DNA of 64,000 bases, from assembly GCF_021155765.1 (NCBI RefSeq), contig NC_060112.1, positions 1,922,001-1,986,000 on the forward strand, written 5' to 3'. This document shows positions 52,190-64,000 of the stretch, in pieces (position 1 is the stretch's first letter; every line of letters starts with the position of its first letter). Origin of the DNA: Diprion similis. Its lineage: Eukaryota; Arthropoda; Insecta; Hymenoptera; Diprionidae. The notes under the pieces were generated by a model. That model was not told where the DNA came from. It did not search any database and was given only the letters and a program-made list of their open reading frames with translations. The position numbers were made by a program, and so were the translations under genes.

Positions 52190-55019
52190 AGCTTATAAAT
52201 CAATGACGCGGTCCCGGCTATTATAGGTATGTTATATCCAACCGATGGAGTGGTTGCGAGGATTCTACCCCTAACGAGACAGCCGCGATTGACGGAGAGA
52301 AAAGACGCCATCGGTCCTCATTTTTATCGCAGATAAACTGTCTCTTGCCATCCTGGACGAAGGTCAAAATCTCCTGTATGGTTCGTGATTGTACAGATCC
52401 TCAATTTTATGGTTCATAGTTTGGACTTTCATACTCGAAATCTTACAGTTCTTACTGTTGCCAGTGACATATGGTCATGATCACGTCTTTGATAACTCTA
52501 GTTAGCTGAATTTTGAATAATCTTTACCGTTCACGACAATTTTTTATCTTCATTACACTTTACTTTTAATGGGGTGGAATTTTGCTTCTGTGACACTGTG
52601 ACATATTCTTATTTACCAATCGTTGTAGGAATTAAAAAATTTACTTTTGCTATGATTTACTCTCCGCGAAAGGACCAAGAAATTCTACCTCTAATTCTCA
52701 TTTCGAAACCCTTCTGTTTCCTCTTTGATCATTAATATTTCGCTCGAAACTTATCTCGATACTGACGATTTACGCGCTCGGCTTTGAAACCCTCCGTCCC
52801 CGTAAAATCTGAGCCTCTCTCTCTCTCTCTCTTTCTCTCGTTTTCTCTCTCTTCTTCGCCAATACCTCGTCCATGTACAACTATACATATACACGATACT
52901 ATATCTCTACATAGGTATATACATTATGCCGACGCGTAGGAAGAGCGGCTCACCTTTCACCGCGTCAATTTCATTAAAAATGATTCACCTGCATGGCACT
53001 CGGGTGTCCGTCCCCTGATGTAGATGTATATAAATATACCTTCTATGTACGGCTATGATATACCCGCGGACAATTTTTCCACCGAATTTATTCGTTCTTC
53101 CCTCCCTCTATCTCATATTTTCTTCCTTCCCCTATTTTAGGACTCTTTTTTACAATTCTTCGATTTTCGAAGCCAGTAACTATTTACTTTGATGATAATT
53201 TCTCTTATTTTACGTAGGTCGTAAATAAATTTTTTTAGTTTTTGGAGATATTTCTTTTTTTCTGACATTTTCAAGCTTTACACACAATTTAAAAATTGAA
53301 CCGATCGTTCCTTTCTTTAATCTCTGGGCATCTTAGGGACATTTTTACTGTACATACTCGATTCCGGTGTCAAAGAAGAGCGAGAGAAGTGGGTCAGTAA
53401 GACTCGGAACGCGCGCCGTACCCTCAATTCGTTCTTCGACCCCGGTTTCACCTTCGACGGTTCATTTTTTCTCGGATAATCTTGACTTGAAGTGCGGAGA
53501 TGAATGCAGTCGAATAGGAATTGAAACTACGCTGTAGAAGCAAGATTGGAAAATAATACCATTAGTCGGAATTTTTGTTGTTGTTAATTCTGCTTCTTTT
53601 ATAGATTTTTCGACTTGTCACACAGGTGAAATTGTTCGATTTTATTTTCATTAGGAAGAAGATGGTTCATTCAGTTTCCTTCTGATTAAATCTTTGCACA
53701 GTACTGTGTTCAGTTTATTGCTTAGTCTGCTCAAAGTTCATTGCGCGAAATAGAGCTTTAAGAACACAGTTTACAAAAAAAAGGACCTTAATAATTACGC
53801 ATCATCAACAATACAAATTTCATTATTCTAACGCATAATTGAGTATCATAATTTTCTTCAAATTTCGGATAAATATCATAAATTTTATAGAGTTGCAGTA
53901 TTTTACTTTAATTATTTAATTCTTCTTTAATTGGTTTCGCAACAGCTGCAATTCTAGGTACAGCAATTCATGTACACGTGTTTATACGCATGCATATACC
54001 AATGCGTCCAAACGTTCAACTATATGCATACATATTATACATATACCAGCTCGGCGTACATATACCTATTCATACTGTATATATGTATACACTGCGCTCT
54101 CACTAGCTGCAGCAATCAATACGCGAGAACTCCCTCCATGCAACGAGCGAATATACATACATATATATAAACCTCGAATTTTGCTGTATAAATAATTCCG
54201 AGTCTATTTGGCATTAATCCTGCACATAGCTCTATACTCTTTTAAATTTTGCAATCTTTTCCGAAAATTAAAATCGCTGTAATCTATATAATTGTATGAA
54301 AAAATGGTATATCCTGCATCTCTCTTTGCTGTGTATCTCTTCTTTTATTCCTATTGATTGATGTTTTCAGTCGGCTTATGAAAGGGAAGGGGTTGAATTT
54401 TCTGGGTGAAATTTCCTTTATATATATATAACTATATCTTATAATACTCCGTCGACCAATCCAATCCACCACTTGTTGTTGGGGAAACGCGGCGTCGGAG
54501 TTGAGCAACAGATGCTCCTCGTATAGTCGGCATGATCAGAACGCGTCTACGTCTTAATAACATGTATAACCTCTGTATGAACCTAATACCTACTGCTCTA
54601 TATCCATATATCTGTATATGTATATATTTACTAGCGCGTTATCAGCGCCGATTCCGATTAGACGCATATACAGACTTAAGAGTTTTGAAAGTGCTCAACC
54701 GCTTTTCGAAAATACCTATAAGGTACTCAACAATTGCACCTAAATACCGAATTGCAAGCTCTAGTTTTAGCTCCTAGCTCTAGACCAAGCTCTCTTATGA
54801 TAAATATTCGGTGAGTGGTTCGTAGGAATTTTAAGAATGTTTTTTTGAAAATTTCTTACCGCATATTCGAGTACTCAAATTATACAAGTTTCGTGAAAAT
54901 GATAAAAGAAGAGTTTAAGAGGGAAAAAATAGGGGGAAGAGAAAAATTTACGCTTGCGCGCAGACGTGTGAAAAAAAGCTCTCAGCGCATTTGCACAGAT
55001 TCGTATACACGGAGCTAGC

Positions 55020-55245
55020 CTGACTTGTGTCTGTATATCGTACACCTCAAATACCCGCGGTGTGCAGGAATTTCGACGGGGTGCGCAGGCGCCATTTTCT
55101 CGACGCTCCGGTCCCGACGGCCATCTTGTGCGCGCCGGGAAATTTTGCAACCCCGAGTCGCGGCGGTGGGGTCGAATATAACCGTTCGAATATCGAACAC
55201 GGGTTCAGTGCGAAGGCGAGATGAGGCGACCGCATCTCTCATATA
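55020..55245. promoter_or_regulatory. CpG-rich candidate promoter
   Basis: A GC- and CpG-rich block of about 220 bp in AT-rich flanks. It contains GCGCCATTTTC (near 55090) and CGGCCATCTTGTG (near 55118), both resembling reverse YY1/Pho sites (AANATGGC), which often sit at transcription starts of TATA-less genes. Open frames exist on both strands but none is recognisable. Direction is unknown; a plus-strand gene with a long first intron leaving the window is one option. Confidence 0.35.
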
Positions 55246-56655
55246 TCCCTGCACATCCTGAATTCCTTGTGCTTATCATCGTATCGTCGAACAATATAAG
55301 CTGACCGCGAATCCTCTTATCCGCGATTCGTTCATGGAAAAAAAAGTCGACAATACGATGTTTCCATTTCTTTTTCCACGCTCTGCATCCGTCACTTGCG
55401 GTATAATTTGCAATCTTTCCCCGCGTTTCTGTAAATATTCATCGCCCACGCGGTGCAACTCAGTTTTTGGATATTTAATCCTCCTTACGTCAAGTTTTTT
55501 CCGATTTTTCAACTCCTTTCTCTCATCCCTTGACTAATTCTTATCATAACTGTAAGGACCATCCTCTCTTTTTGACGTATGAATCTTTTCCCGAAATTTG
55601 AACGGTCGGTGAAAATAATTGATGGAGAAAGAAAAAAAATACGAACGAATTATTTCTTTAAAAGAAATAAAAAAAAAAAAAAAAAATTCTCGCGCAGTGA
55701 ATCTTTCGCTTCGTCTCACAGCTTCGATGACGAAAATTAAGACCGATAGAACAGAAGAAGATTCACGAAACTACCGCACCGAACAAACTCAAGCTGATAT
55801 TTCCATGGTGAGTCGATGTTTCAAGAAATTTTTTTACCGTCACAAATTTTTATACACATATGTATTATAAAATTATTTACACCGAACAGTTGTCACCGCG
55901 TTAATTAATTTTCATTCTCACCTGAAAATTTCGTTTTTCTAATTCGGTATGACAAATAATGTATATACATATATACAATTTATAGATCTATACAGCAGAC
56001 GCATTTTTATTTCAAGTGAGAACGAATCGAACGCAATCAATACATTAATATACAATGTGCAGAGTGAAGAACGTTATCTTGCTGTAGAAAATGTGAGATA
56101 TGTAAAGATACGTGTGTTTCATATACACTTTCAATGTATCTGCGATATGCGATTTAGGAGAGACCTGTATGTACGTATGTACACATGTATAAATACGTAT
56201 ATACATAAAACGTGTAAAAGGCGCATGCGCTTCAGGGCAGGATTACAGGGTTCTCTGTTTTTGTTTTTGCAGTGATTTCTGCATTATACATTAAACATTG
56301 GTCCACACACACACGCACACACATACATGCAAAATTCGTCGGATGATTATTTAAACGACTTAATTTCCCCCCTCAGATTACACATAGGCTGTATTATTTA
56401 GAAGGCAATGGATTCATCAATTTATACAGAAGTTTGTTATACGCACAGCTGTCTTCGTCGAGTTGCTTTTTCGTTGTTAATTTGTTTCCTACGGAAGTAT
56501 TTTTATTATTCCTCTTCTCTCTTTTGGAACAGAAAAAAATTGGCGAATAAAGGTACAAGAAACTTTGTCATTCTGGTTAATTTATTTTGTTCCGTGTGAA
56601 ATTGTTTTTTATATCACCGCAATTATTGTGGTGATGTTAGTATAAATATTTTGAA

Positions 56656-56656
56656 T

Positions 56657-56682
<26 letters not shown>
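56656..56682. repeat. TA dinucleotide microsatellite
   Basis: About 13 TA units, followed by a TACATATCATACAT decay. Confidence 0.9.
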
Positions 56683-56687
<5 letters not shown>

Positions 56688-57711
56688 CATACATATTGAC
56701 TATATGAATTAAAGAGTGCACATTGTTTTTTCTTTTTTTATTCTTCGCAATTAAGTAACGAAAAGCTTTACATACGGAACTTGTTATTATACATTTGGTA
56801 CATAAACGTTATCTGTTTCACCTGTTGAATCGATACACATACATACTTGGGCATAGATACATAACATTTATTCACCCAGATTCTACGTGCGTATATCATA
56901 TGAAATATACGCTGTTGATAAAGCTGCAATTGCAAAAAATAAGGAAGAAAATGAAAATCCCGACAATTAAGCTGTTATAAAAAGAGGAAAACAATCGATA
57001 GGGAATTCCGGTTTTAGTTTCACACTCTGGTATATCGCAAATATTTTCGATGCACGTGCATCTACATATATGTATATATTATACCTATATGAATAAGGTA
57101 TATAAATTTGGCCGCCTGAAAAGGGATCCGTTTTAATCACCGTGTCTTATCGTATCGCCATCATTTTCGTATATTATTATAACTTTATAGCAGAGCGATA
57201 CTGCAGGCACAAACCGAAACTTCTGATTAAAATTAAAACCCGCCATGCCGCCGCCTAGGTTATGTATACACACCTGATCGAGTATATGAATATATATATA
57301 TACATATATACAACAGCGAATGTATAAGGAAATATGGTATTCTATAATCTCAAAATTATGTAGAACTTATGCACTGCGACAAATTTGGAACGACGTGGTA
57401 CCTATATATATATATTTTTTTTTCTTCTTTTCTTCATACTTTTACTCATTTAGAGGAGTAATTCTCACTTTGCAATGCGTAAAAAAATCAAACTAATTCA
57501 ACCAGGCTGACAACTGACCGTTGACCGTGTTTTTTCGCGTGTGGATAGTAAAATAGGTATATTATTGATTACTTTTAATTAATTTATGGAAACAAGAGGA
57601 ATTTGAAACGCCAAGAATCACGATTTGTCTCCATTAAAGTTAAAAGCTTAGGTTATGTGGTGATAAAATGGCGCTGACAAACAGGTTCTGACGTCATGAT
57701 GACATTTCGGC

Positions 57712-57881
57712 TTCCGGCTAACTTGTCTCCGGTCCGAGACAAATCGCGAGTTCGATTCTATACGAATTATATGACAATGACTGGCGATGCAGCCGACGTG
57801 AGAGATTGGGAGTCATTGTCACATAATGCGTGTAGAATCGAACTCGCGTTTTGTTTCGGACCGATAACAAGTTAGCCGGAA
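57712..57881. mobile_element. MITE-like foldback element, 170 bp
   Basis: The left arm TTCCGGCTAACTTGT, GGTCCGAGACAAA, GCGAGTTCGATTCTA pairs in inverse with TAGAATCGAACTCGC, TTTGTTTCGGACC, ACAAGTTAGCCGGAA. The inner arms include GACAATGACT and AGTCATTGTC, with a loop of about 28 bases. The stem covers about 70 bp each side with few mismatches, so the RNA would be a strong hairpin. No coding capacity. Confidence 0.8.
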
Positions 57882-58727
57882 ACCCAAGGCTTTAATACAT
57901 ATATCTTTATATGATATTTTTTCAAATTTTGTTTCTTTTTCTTCGTTGACATTTTGATTTTTTTCTTTCTGCAACTGCGATGTTGTACGTAATACAGAAA
58001 GCGTAGAAGCCAAGAAGAAGAAAAAGATCTGTGGGAAGGAACGACAGTTAGGTTTTTATATTACATGCAGCCCAACGTCTAATTCCATGAGTTGTATTTA
58101 GCTTCTCTCGTTCCGCAATCAGGGAAGAGATTCACGAATATAAGGTATGAATGCAGGATCCTGCAGCTGAAACTTGCGTCGAGAACTTCCTTGACTTATG
58201 CATATAGGGCATTCCGGACCGAATTCAATTGAAAATTGTTAACGATTTCTAATCTTCAATTTCACGCGTAATTCGCCCGTTCATAAATTGCTTCAAAGTT
58301 TAATTATAATTAGAAATCAGAAAGACAACAGCAATGATTTTCTCGGTTCAATCTTTTTTTTTTTTTACCTCTTTGACAATTCGGAAAATTGAATGAATAA
58401 ATAGATAAATGTGAATAATATTTTGTCGAAGTTTTTCTAACTATGGGGAAAAAAAAAATTAAAAACAGTTTAAAAATCTATGTGTAAAAATGATCTCAGC
58501 GATGATATTTAAATTTTGCATTAAATCGTAAATTCTAGTAATCGTTTTGCGAAAGAAAAATGGTGAAAAAAAATTAGTGAAATCGGGACGGAATGCCCTT
58601 TGCATATTTATAAAGTCGAGGCAGTTTGCGAACGTCTCTCTTTGGGGGAATCGACGCGAGTTTCCGTCTCTCCTCTCCTCTCCTTTCCTCTTCTCTTTCA
58701 CTACTCGACCGGCGGCCGCACTATAAG

Positions 58728-58817
58728 GTACTCGCTGAGGCAAGTAGCGAGGCCAAAGTTGTGTCAGACAAGTGCACGCTGTCTACGATGTACCTCAAGC
58801 TTGTATGCAGTATGTAG
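58728..58817 (+). CDS. Weak candidate terminal exon
   Basis: After a CT-rich tract and an AG (58726-58727) a frame reads VLAEASSEAKVVSDKCTLST then MYLKLVCSM and a stop. It lies in a short GC-richer stretch with GGCGGCCGC just upstream. I recognise no family. The CT tract could instead be a simple repeat, and the frame chance. Upstream exons are not identified. Confidence 0.18.
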   Translation, partial: VLAEASSEAKVVSDKCTLSTMYLKLVCSM

Positions 58818-59567
58818 GAGATGAGAGTTCAAGGGCCTCGGGAGAAAAAATTCTCTCAACAAAACGTGGGTAGCCAAAAAGAAAAACGGGGGAAAAACAA
58901 AGAATGAGATGAAAGGATGAAAAAGGAAATTGTAAAACGAATGACAAGGATAAATCTGAAATTTGCGACCAACACAAATAATGTAAATAAGAAGGATCGT
59001 GTCAAAGTGGATAACGTATACGTACCTACATGATGAGGGAATTTGAACTCGTGTTTTTTGGTTTTTTGTTCTCATATTTTATGAGTATAGAGTATATATT
59101 TATGGCACGATGAAAGATTAACGGAATAAAAAAAAAAAGAAAAAAAAAAGAAAAACAGGAGAACAAAAAGGAAAGAAGAACGGTTTTCACCCCGTGATCA
59201 TAATAAAAATAATAATAATTACTTGATGGTGGAATTTATAATACTGAAATTTTTTTTTATCGTTTAGGGGGCGGGAGAGAAAATCTAATCAAGGAGGGGA
59301 TGAAACTTTCGTCTCGATTTTTGCCGACCGTTTACTTTTCTTTTTTTTTTTCTTCCTTATCTTACTTCGTTTTATTCTTACCTTTTTTATTTAACGAAAG
59401 CACAGGCTTTTGCACAATTGCACTTTTTTCTTACCCCGCGAAAGGTCGTTGGTTGAAAAAAGATGAAGGGGATGCGAACGGACGGATGGATATGGATGGA
59501 AAGGTTAGTGGGACCTTTGCCTTATGTATATATGACTTACTTCGTCCCCTCATTTTACTAGTCTGAT

Positions 59568-59570
59568 GTA

Positions 59571-59621
<51 letters not shown>

Positions 59622-59655
59622 TATATCTATATATATATATATATATGTATATATA
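59568..59655. repeat. Long TA/TATG microsatellite
   Basis: About 88 bases of almost pure TA repeats broken by single G and C changes. Confidence 0.95.
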
Positions 59656-60685
59656 GTCCTGAATATCGAGGATCGTTTATATTTTACGGACACACATGAC
59701 GTATAAGGTTTTAATGTATAACGTGAAGCGATCAGGTGAAAGTTTGGTTTACACGTACAAATTAGGTGGTAAAAATACATGGGAGTCAATTGTTACACAC
59801 TTTAAGTTTGCGAGATTGCATTTTTTTTTTTTGTATTGAAACACGTCTTTTGATCAGGCTTCATTAACCCCGTTTTAATGAAAGTTGTTCACGAAAAGAA
59901 ACAATTTAGGAAGAGGGTTGATATTTTATATATATATATATATTTTTAAATCTTACATACAAGTCGATTACGGTATTATTATATATGTAGGCGTAGACGG
60001 AATTTTGTCGATTCCATTTTGATTTGTATAACAAGCCGAATGAAAAATTTATTTATCAAACTTCATAGCAGGAAAAACGAGTGAATGAAATTTATTTGGT
60101 TTCTTAATTTGAATAATCGACGATAACTGCTCGCATTATTTTTTGTTTTTGAAAACCGACGTTCAAAAGACGAGTACAAACGTTTCACCGAAAGATATGA
60201 GACAAGAGTTGTTTCACTCAAAAAATCACGGATGTCAATATCATTCGAATTCATGTCGTAACCTCCGAAATCACTTCGCAATGTTCTCTCTCATATATGA
60301 AATCATGAGTTAAAATCACATGGTTAAAGTAAGACTATTTATATAAAGTAATCCCTCGTAATTAATCCATAAAATTTAAGTAATCATGAAACATGTAATC
60401 ATTGCGTTAATTTTTTATCGAGTAAAGAAAACCTCTGAGAACCATATAAAAAAACATTCTTGTGCATGATCTGTATAAATGAACTTAGATTAAGAGAGTA
60501 AGTTTCGGACTTGTTAATTTTTTTTTTTTTTTATTTCTCCTCTCGTCCAAAGAACGTGTACCGGTACCCTTAATCAGAAGGGGTCGAAAGGTCGAAGAGA
60601 GCTCGGCATCCGTCGGCTTCCGGAGCCGCTCTTCTTACTCCGCGATACGTTTCTCGCCGCGGCGTCTGACCAACATTGATTTCTT

Positions 60686-60754
60686 CTACTCGCTGTCTGG
60701 TCCAATACCGTTGGTACCCGGCTGCTTGTCCTGTCCCACGCCAGCTAGCTCCGG
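60686..60754 (-). CDS. Weak candidate terminal exon, minus strand
   Basis: On the minus strand a CT-rich tract and CAG acceptor are followed by a GC-rich frame PELAGVGQDKQPGTNGIGPD, S, E and TAG. Another frame over the same DNA is open for longer (60570-60887). The sharp rise in GC relative to flanks suggests an exon, but I know no family and cannot fix the frame. Confidence 0.22.
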   Translation of the reverse strand, partial: PELAGVGQDKQPGTNGIGPDSE

Positions 60755-61303
60755 CTGTTTGGCATGTACAGAAAGAGAGAGAGAGAGAGATATGAGTTTG
60801 CAGCGTGGTGTGCCTAGGAGTGCAGCTTCTTTCTCCAAAAAAGTTTCTCTCTTGCGCTGAACTGGATTTTAATAAGATATTTACCAACAGCGCAAAAATA
60901 CCCTAGATCGTTGGTGATTAATTGTTGTGAAGTTAAATCTGCGTGGGGAAAAAGTGAGCGGGACTTTAAATAACAATATAACACCACAACTATACACGAT
61001 TGCATTACCGAGCAGGGTGTAGCGTTCGGTAGAAAAGTAATTCCCTAACAATATAGGGATTTTTTTAGACAGTTGGTATTGGATACATCTCACTTGAAGG
61101 ATTTAACCTCGAAGAAAGGGGCGTATCGTAGGCGTTCTAGGCACATCATGTATACTCACACCACGGTTTGCGGCGTCACACACTATTATGCGGATAAATT
61201 CCTCTCCTAAACCCCAGCTAAGCGGCATAACGCGTACGTACAGTGAATTGTATAGGCGGAGGAGAGCGGAAGAAAGAGTGAGAGAGAGTGAGATGGGAAA
61301 GGC

Positions 61304-61324
61304 GGGGGGGGGGGGGGGGGGGGG
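61304..61324 (+). repeat. 21-base poly-G run
   Basis: An uninterrupted run of 21 G on the plus strand, after a GA-rich stretch. Runs of this length are unstable in replication and sequencing, so the length may be inexact. Confidence 0.9.
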
Positions 61325-62915
61325 AAAGGCGAGATGGGGGATTATTTCATCCCTCCACGGAGAGCTTAATTTGAATTCCGAATTCTAGGACTGCGTCGAC
61401 GCGACGCCGAAGAGAATTTCAAGATATTATATGCCTCGTGCACCGCGGGACTACCTAGATGATATTATCATATCGCATCGTATTTCGTGTTTCGCGATGC
61501 GGGCGGAAGTTTCGTCTCGAAAGTCCTTTTCTCGAATTTCCAGCGTCTTACCGCGTGTTATTTTTTCCCATTCTTTCATTTAGGCTTGCTCTTGAATAAG
61601 AAATTGTAACGAACGTATTTCTCGATCGATCGATCAGCTCGAGCAAATATTAGCGCATGTACAATATATATGTTACGCGAATAGCGTTTTCCTTCTGCAG
61701 TCAATCCTGCATTTAATACCACCGTGCTTGAGTAAAAGGCAGTAAAGTGTAAAAAGTGAGAACGGAGAAAAATGGAAATTAAGTTTTTGATATTTCTAAA
61801 CTGAATTAATAATATTATTTTTTCATAATAATTATTGACAATATATTTCACCTGACTTCGTGGAGAGTCATTTAAGTGTGATTTCAGATATCGATTAATC
61901 AAAATGCCTAAAATAAGTGACGTACTGTTTTTTATTTTTTTTTATTCGAATATCAATAACATTTGATTTACTACCTTTTTGCTCTGTAAAACAGAATTAC
62001 TGCGTTTTCGACGTTCGAAATAATTAATACTTGGGCAAACACTTACACTTACCTTTAATATAATTTCCCGGATAAACGTGAACAAAGTGCACGATGATCA
62101 CAAGAACCGTTTTATTCTGAAATATCAACGATCCAAAATATGAAAGAAGTTAAATTATGTAGCACTACTGCTTTTTTATTGTAAAAAAAAAAAATGAATT
62201 TAGTGCTTTTACATTTAGGAAATGTAACCAATGATTATAAATATGAGACAAATTTAAAAAAGTATTATCTTAATGAAATGACATTCTTAATGATTAACTT
62301 TATAATTGATGTGTAGAAAATCATCGGAAAAATGTATTAGAATCAAAATTAATAAGAAATTAAAAAAATTACGTAAATTAAGTTTATTACTGCTTTTTAC
62401 CCAAGCACGGAAGTATCTCATAGATCTTTGCCGTAAAACTATTAAACTTATCACTCGAGAAGTTTTCATACGTGGTTTTCTTTTTTCTTTTACTATAACT
62501 CTTAATTCAGACGGTAGAGTCTAGGTTGACGCCACGTTATAAAATTCCCTTCTCAGGTTCCCGACGTATTTTACCCGCCTTCCTCATACGAAGGTTCCTT
62601 AACTCACCCTATACATAATTATATATATATATATATATATATATCCTTTATACACTGTATAACAATGTGTATAAAACTTGTAACGTATATTGCAAAATTG
62701 ATGCCAATTTATCTCCTACCCTCTTTGTCGTAGCGATGTATATGTATACCAGCTGTGTGTTATACATAAACATATATCCGTATATATCACAAACCGTCAT
62801 TTCGACCGATGGATTAAACCACTTTTTAATATCCCTGTCAACGAGGAAAACAATGCCTACCGCGACTTTGTATAATACTGTACGTTGTGTGTGAGTGTGT
62901 GTGGATATAATTCAG

Positions 62916-62994
62916 CCACCGCATCCCCATTTCGTCGACGAGGAACAAAAGGATGCTGCCGAGGCCTTTAACAAACTTTCCGTCAACGCGATAC
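62916..62994 (+). CDS. Candidate small internal exon
   Basis: Between an AG (62914-62915) and a GTAATT donor (62995) a 79-bp GC-richer segment reads PPHPHFVDEEQKDAAEAFNK then LSVNAI. Composition and lack of stops look like protein, and flanks are TA-rich on both sides. No homologous family comes to mind and no partner exon is identified in the window. The other two frames are less protein-like. Confidence 0.3.
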
Positions 62995-63355
62995 GTAATT
63001 TATATTACATTTTATGTAGTGTAATATAATATTATATGTATACCTATGCATATAGCTGCTGTAATTACTATTTTTCAAGCACGTTAATCCTTCTATTCTT
63101 TCTTTTATTTCTTCCATTTTTTCTTTCTATAATTATGTCATGTGTGTACGTATGATGGGAAAGAAAAAAACCTGAAATGTGGAGTTTGAGTTGCGGATGA
63201 AACGAAAAATAAAAAAAAAACCGGAAACGTGAAAAGAGTAAAAAAGACGGAACAACAAATAGGAAAAAAAGGAAACAACGGCAAGAAAAAAACGTTAAAT
63301 GTTGAAACGGTAGAATTAACAAGATTTCAACACGCGGCGCGAATGGCGGCTGGAA

Positions 63356-63370
63356 GGGGGGGGGGGGGGG
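63356..63370 (+). repeat. 15-base poly-G run
   Basis: A second uninterrupted G run about 2 kb from the first, after GGCGGCTGGAA. Length may be inexact. Confidence 0.9.
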
Positions 63371-64000
63371 AATGAAAAAGACGTAAAACCGTATAATATC
63401 CTCACAGATTAGTACCTACCATCTACTCTGTGTGCAAAGTGAGAAAGAGAGAGACATAAAGAGTAGCGAGTTATGACTTATGGGGCAACGTGTTCACGGA
63501 AAATTTTGCAATTAACATGATCTATGCGGAAAAATAAAAATATCATCTACCGGTTACGAGAAATTTTCTTTCAACTTCGTTCTCAGCTTCACCTTCCGTG
63601 CAAAACGTTTCGTATTCAAGCTGTGCAGGTGTATGTATAATATTATACATAAATGTGTAAAACGAATTCTTTCACACGTATATTAACAACAACAACAATA
63701 ACAATAATAATAATAATATTCAGTACTTATTAAACTTGAATCAATTTTTTGATTTGAAGAAAAGAACGAACAATGGAAGCAATGATTATTCCTTACAAAA
63801 GTTTAGAAATCAGTTGTAATTGAACGAACGAAAGAAGAAGAAAAAAAACCTTAGCTAAGATGTGATTTTATAACATGATGATTGAATTTTTGAATCTTTG
63901 AAATGAACTAATAGCTATACTTTTCATTGTAAACGTGCAAAATATGTGTTAGTAATTCTAAGAAAAACCGAATTAAGGGTTGGGTTTAGGAGAAGTAGAA

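Larger units (their letters stand above)
47171..55019. other. Long region without an identifiable gene
   Basis: Apart from the features listed in it (CT repeats, the block at 49885, a perfect palindrome at 52170), this region is AT-rich with T-runs, TATA-type dinucleotide tracts (for example 54000-54080, 54160) and CT-rich DNA near 52820-52850. A minus-strand frame at 52069-52311 (81 codons, beginning MASFLSVNRGCLVRGR) is not recognised. It may be intergenic or a long intron. Confidence 0.4.
55246..64000. other. Right end of the window, no identifiable gene
   Basis: AT-rich DNA with TA, CA and ATA microsatellites (for example 56306-56325, 59930-59943, 62620-62645, 63685-63718) and long A runs (55670-55685, 59130-59155). 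The listed weak candidate exons, the MITE and the two G runs are the only features. It may be one or more long introns of a gene extending past 64 kb, given the promoter-like block at 55.1 kb. Confidence 0.4.

Noticed and set aside
52069..52311. Minus-strand open frame of 80 codons starting MASFLSVNRG
   Set aside because: Has an ATG and somewhat higher GC, but no known family and no promoter or polyadenylation context that I can support.
57740..57860. tRNA-like B-box (AGTTCGATTCT) inside the 57.7 kb element
   Set aside because: No matching A-box or cloverleaf, and the sequence is explained by the arms of the inverted repeat. No tRNA gene called.

Overview
This window is animal nuclear DNA, almost certainly from an insect. 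Multi-exon genes have GT/AG introns, the intergenic DNA is AT-rich and full of simple repeats, and one gene encodes RYamide neuropeptides, an arthropod family. The mix of genes and the low GC content fit a hymenopteran such as a sawfly, but that is inference and I did not fix the order or species from sequence alone.

Layout. (1) 1-13298, plus strand: talin (rhea in flies), 12 coding exons running from within FERM subdomain F1 to the C-terminal actin-binding module. The first ~95 residues lie outside the window. (2) 16347-18488, minus strand: spermidine synthase, five coding exons and a probable non-coding first exon near 18948. (3) 23605-24425, plus strand: NIP7, a 60S ribosome biogenesis factor, four exons. 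(4) 27635-29081, minus strand: a RYamide-type neuropeptide precursor with three RYG units, with a TATA/initiator promoter candidate near 31.5 kb. (5) 36627-44999, plus strand: ACBD4/5-like acyl-CoA-binding protein with an FFAT-like motif, a coiled coil and a C-terminal membrane anchor. (6) 45-64 kb: no gene I can name. It holds microsatellites, long homopolymers, one MITE, several GC-rich islands and a few weak candidate exons. It may be a long intron or an intergenic region.

The genes are functionally unrelated: cell adhesion, polyamine synthesis, ribosome assembly, peptide signalling and lipid/organelle contact. Nothing suggests an operon or a shared pathway. All splice sites given were chosen by hand from GT/AG signals, phase consistency and remembered family sequences. 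The reading frames close exactly across every junction of the four conserved genes.

The most unusual material is (a) a family of long foldback (inverted-repeat) elements at about 26.5, 29.3 and 33.9 kb that share a diverged internal core, and a separate foldback at 39.87-41.64 kb that forms nearly all of one ACBD5 intron; (b) a candidate alternative 3'-terminal exon inside the largest talin intron, which would end the protein before the actin-binding domain; and (c) the three-copy RYamide precursor and its promoter.
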